Below are positions 7,401-7,958 of a stretch of 7,958 bases of DNA, piece by piece. Made by a program: the position numbers and the translations under genes. Below the pieces are notes generated by a model. It saw only the letters and a list, made by a program, of their open reading frames with translations. It had not been told where the DNA came from and searched no databases. Origin of the DNA: Chitinispirillaceae bacterium. Lineage in GTDB: Bacteria; Fibrobacterota; Chitinivibrionia; Chitinivibrionales; Chitinispirillaceae. Every line of letters begins with the position of its first letter. Positions within the stretch are counted from its first letter, which is position 1. The stretch is from the NCBI GenBank assembly GCA_016926315.1, contig JAFGOU010000197.1, positions 1 to 7,958 of the forward strand, written 5' to 3'.

Positions 7401-7958
7401 CATGCTGCCGCCCGATACCTTCTGGTACTGGGTCCCTGCGGCGGCATAGTCTCCTTTTGCATAGTACACCCGGGCGAGTTCAAGCGTGGCTTCCTCTGAG
7501 AACGCACCCTTGTTGATCGCGTCCTTCAGATAGGCGATCGCCGAGTCTGGCGCCTTGGTACCGGCGTATGACTTGCCGATTTTAAACGAGAGTTCCCCCT
7601 CGGGCTTTGCCTTGTTGGTTTTTTTCAGCAGGGGAAGCGCTTTCTGCCACTGCCCGTCGTTGTAATAAATGTTGCCGAGTTCCTTGTTGGCAATGACATT
7701 CCCCGGATCGCTCTCAATGACCTTCTCCAGTGCGGATTTCGCTTCCACCACCCGGTCTAATGCAATACACGCCCTGGCATATTCCCACGAAGCCTCTGCC
7801 GTAAAACTGAGATCAAGCGCCTTTTTCGCCATGTTGAGCGCGTTTTCCGCCTGGTTCAGGGAGTTGTATACCTTCGCGGCGCCATATACGGCCTTGTAAT
7901 TCTTGTTATCCACGCGCCATGCAACCAGATAACAGGCAAGCGCCTTTTCGGGCGAACC
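4473..7958 (-). CDS. Giant tetratricopeptide-repeat protein, C-terminal 1161 residues (5' end outside window)
   Basis: The visible 1161 residues are built almost wholly of tandem 34-residue TPR helical pairs, roughly 30 or more. Units show the expected small and aromatic positions, for example DWRRAIEMYQKALQIDPQ and KDYDRALTAYRAALKIDPA. Such superhelices act as protein-protein docking scaffolds; no enzyme domain, transmembrane segment or signal peptide is visible in this part. The frame stays open to the window edge: the residues before the GTG at 7913 (EKALACYLVAWR) already fit a TPR helix, so that GTG is not the start and the true N-terminus lies upstream. The last repeat is followed by a short Lys/Glu-rich tail ending KKGGR. 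The protein is Ala/Lys-rich and soluble-looking. The next gene downstream is the ECF sigma factor, 271 nt away, with a weak terminator between, so a shared function is possible but not shown. The specific role is unknown. Confidence 0.93.
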   Translation of the reverse strand, partial: GSPEKALACYLVAWRVDNKNYKAVYGAAKVYNSLNQAENALNMAKKALDLSFTAEASWEYARACIALDRVVEAKSALEKVIESDPGNVIANKELGNIYYNDGQWQKALPLLKKTNKAKPEGELSFKIGKSYAGTKAPDSAIAYLKDAINKGAFSEEATLELARVYYAKGDYAAAGTQYQKVSGGSMTGPDYYKAGMALEKSKNLQAALVSYDRAVSLSGGDKGKEALLAREKVARGHMAKNASAAAVTHLEFIVDADPKAAIVPDGYFLLAEAYQATGKGPRAIASLEKALSLKSKNVEAYARLADLYEKNGMPDKAKKTLETMMSLSPNDPGVYLSLGQYNLKAEKYAEAFKQFERSHALKRSAVAAEGMAVAAYNSKRFDAAADAAETAVSLNPNAWQARDILATLLMQEKKFREAQPHFESLVKNDPGKMEYLEKLSVCYKQTGEMAKLLDLDRQIVARNSQNVESRLRLAKDADAKKDGASAEKFYREIYQLEPKNTDVLYRLYEISLKKKDLNGAAMFIGRYTELRPTAEANRASGDVLYQLKDYDRALTAYRAALKIDPAIKGFHKRYAEIVIAKGQTDEVIVALSGVVKSGEADFGTYQTLGMIYQKKADWRRAIEMYQKALQIDPQSSDALAALAACQAAGGSLSDAVISYEQVVMMDSGAVDALKELADIYAKQGNAAAAEKNYKKYFAKKPDDESVAKRLGKLAGNAGKHQEVIKYLGGLSYKTDEDVEFGLIYAKSCVETKQYKDAIRVLSVLKTMVKPKSAQTISVIKTLAEAYEKDGQESNAAQQYAEYSALPGVFDPDASYKAASLFEKSNPSIAQKIYENNIRQFPNDHRNFLGLGMMLSSNPATLNRAATYLKRTTELAANVPAVWLELGKMYRKMGKEQEELDSYRKYVQTDPQNVEANKRIGIILAKKGQLAEAMIFLEIANTMEPNDPDIMSALAKGYASTNRRNEAIDLLKKAKAKKADDADIRFALFDLYQKTGQKNKAKDEIKELVSMKRDNTFLLQYAHACLLTGDLKAAEAAVEDILATEADNIDVLMLKAKIQVANKLFDEALETYKEISYIDQNHAPSMTERANVYLLQSKIQWAETFFQRALKADSKYALAELGMARVCKIKKDNDCYQKRIDRAKLLDPFNEEIQEEAKKGGR

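Noticed and set aside
7911..7913. GTG as start of the TPR gene
   Set aside because: The frame stays open upstream to the window edge and the upstream residues continue the TPR pattern, so the gene is cut by the window.

Overview
The window shows about 8 kb of a moderately GC-rich bacterial chromosome in which every supported gene lies on the minus strand. Read in the direction of transcription (right to left), the order is: the 3' part of a giant tetratricopeptide-repeat (TPR) protein (7958-4473), an ECF sigma factor (4201-3629), its overlapping zinc-finger/membrane anti-sigma-like partner (3642-3091), a possible tiny membrane protein (2838-2722), a PfkB-family hexose-phosphate kinase (2709-1780), a UDP-glucuronate decarboxylase (1678-728), and the first 238 codons of leucyl-tRNA synthetase (714-1). 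The genes at both edges are cut by the window.

There are probably three transcription blocks. The TPR gene is followed by a weak hairpin and U-rich run (about 4396-4426). The sigma and anti-sigma genes overlap by 14 nt and are followed by a strong Rho-independent terminator (3021-3062). The sugar/tRNA block (tiny ORF, pfkB-like, UDP-xylose synthase, leuS) starts after a roughly 350-nt gap that holds this terminator, a tandem 9-mer and a 16-bp inverted repeat with a 7-nt loop. leuS starts 13 nt after the decarboxylase stop and is very likely co-transcribed with it.

In functional terms, the sigma/anti-sigma pair is a classic membrane-linked signalling switch. The TPR protein is a protein-protein interaction scaffold of unknown role. 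The kinase and the decarboxylase act on sugar phosphates and nucleotide sugars; UDP-xylose production suggests xylose-containing surface glycans. leuS is a housekeeping gene that appears to have been joined to this block.

The taxon cannot be fixed from this window. The bacterial-type LeuRS with a full four-cysteine zinc site, the soluble UXS, the very long TPR protein and the anti-sigma factor with a periplasmic-type tail would fit a Gram-negative lineage such as Fibrobacterota/Chitinivibrionia or another FCB-like group. That is an impression from protein style, not a demonstrated placement. I see no mobile element, CRISPR array, tRNA or rRNA. I did not find a clear new multi-gene system. The least-explained items are the small ORF with a strong ribosome-binding site upstream of the sigma gene, the palindrome before the kinase block, and the tiny membrane ORF that lies in frame with the kinase.
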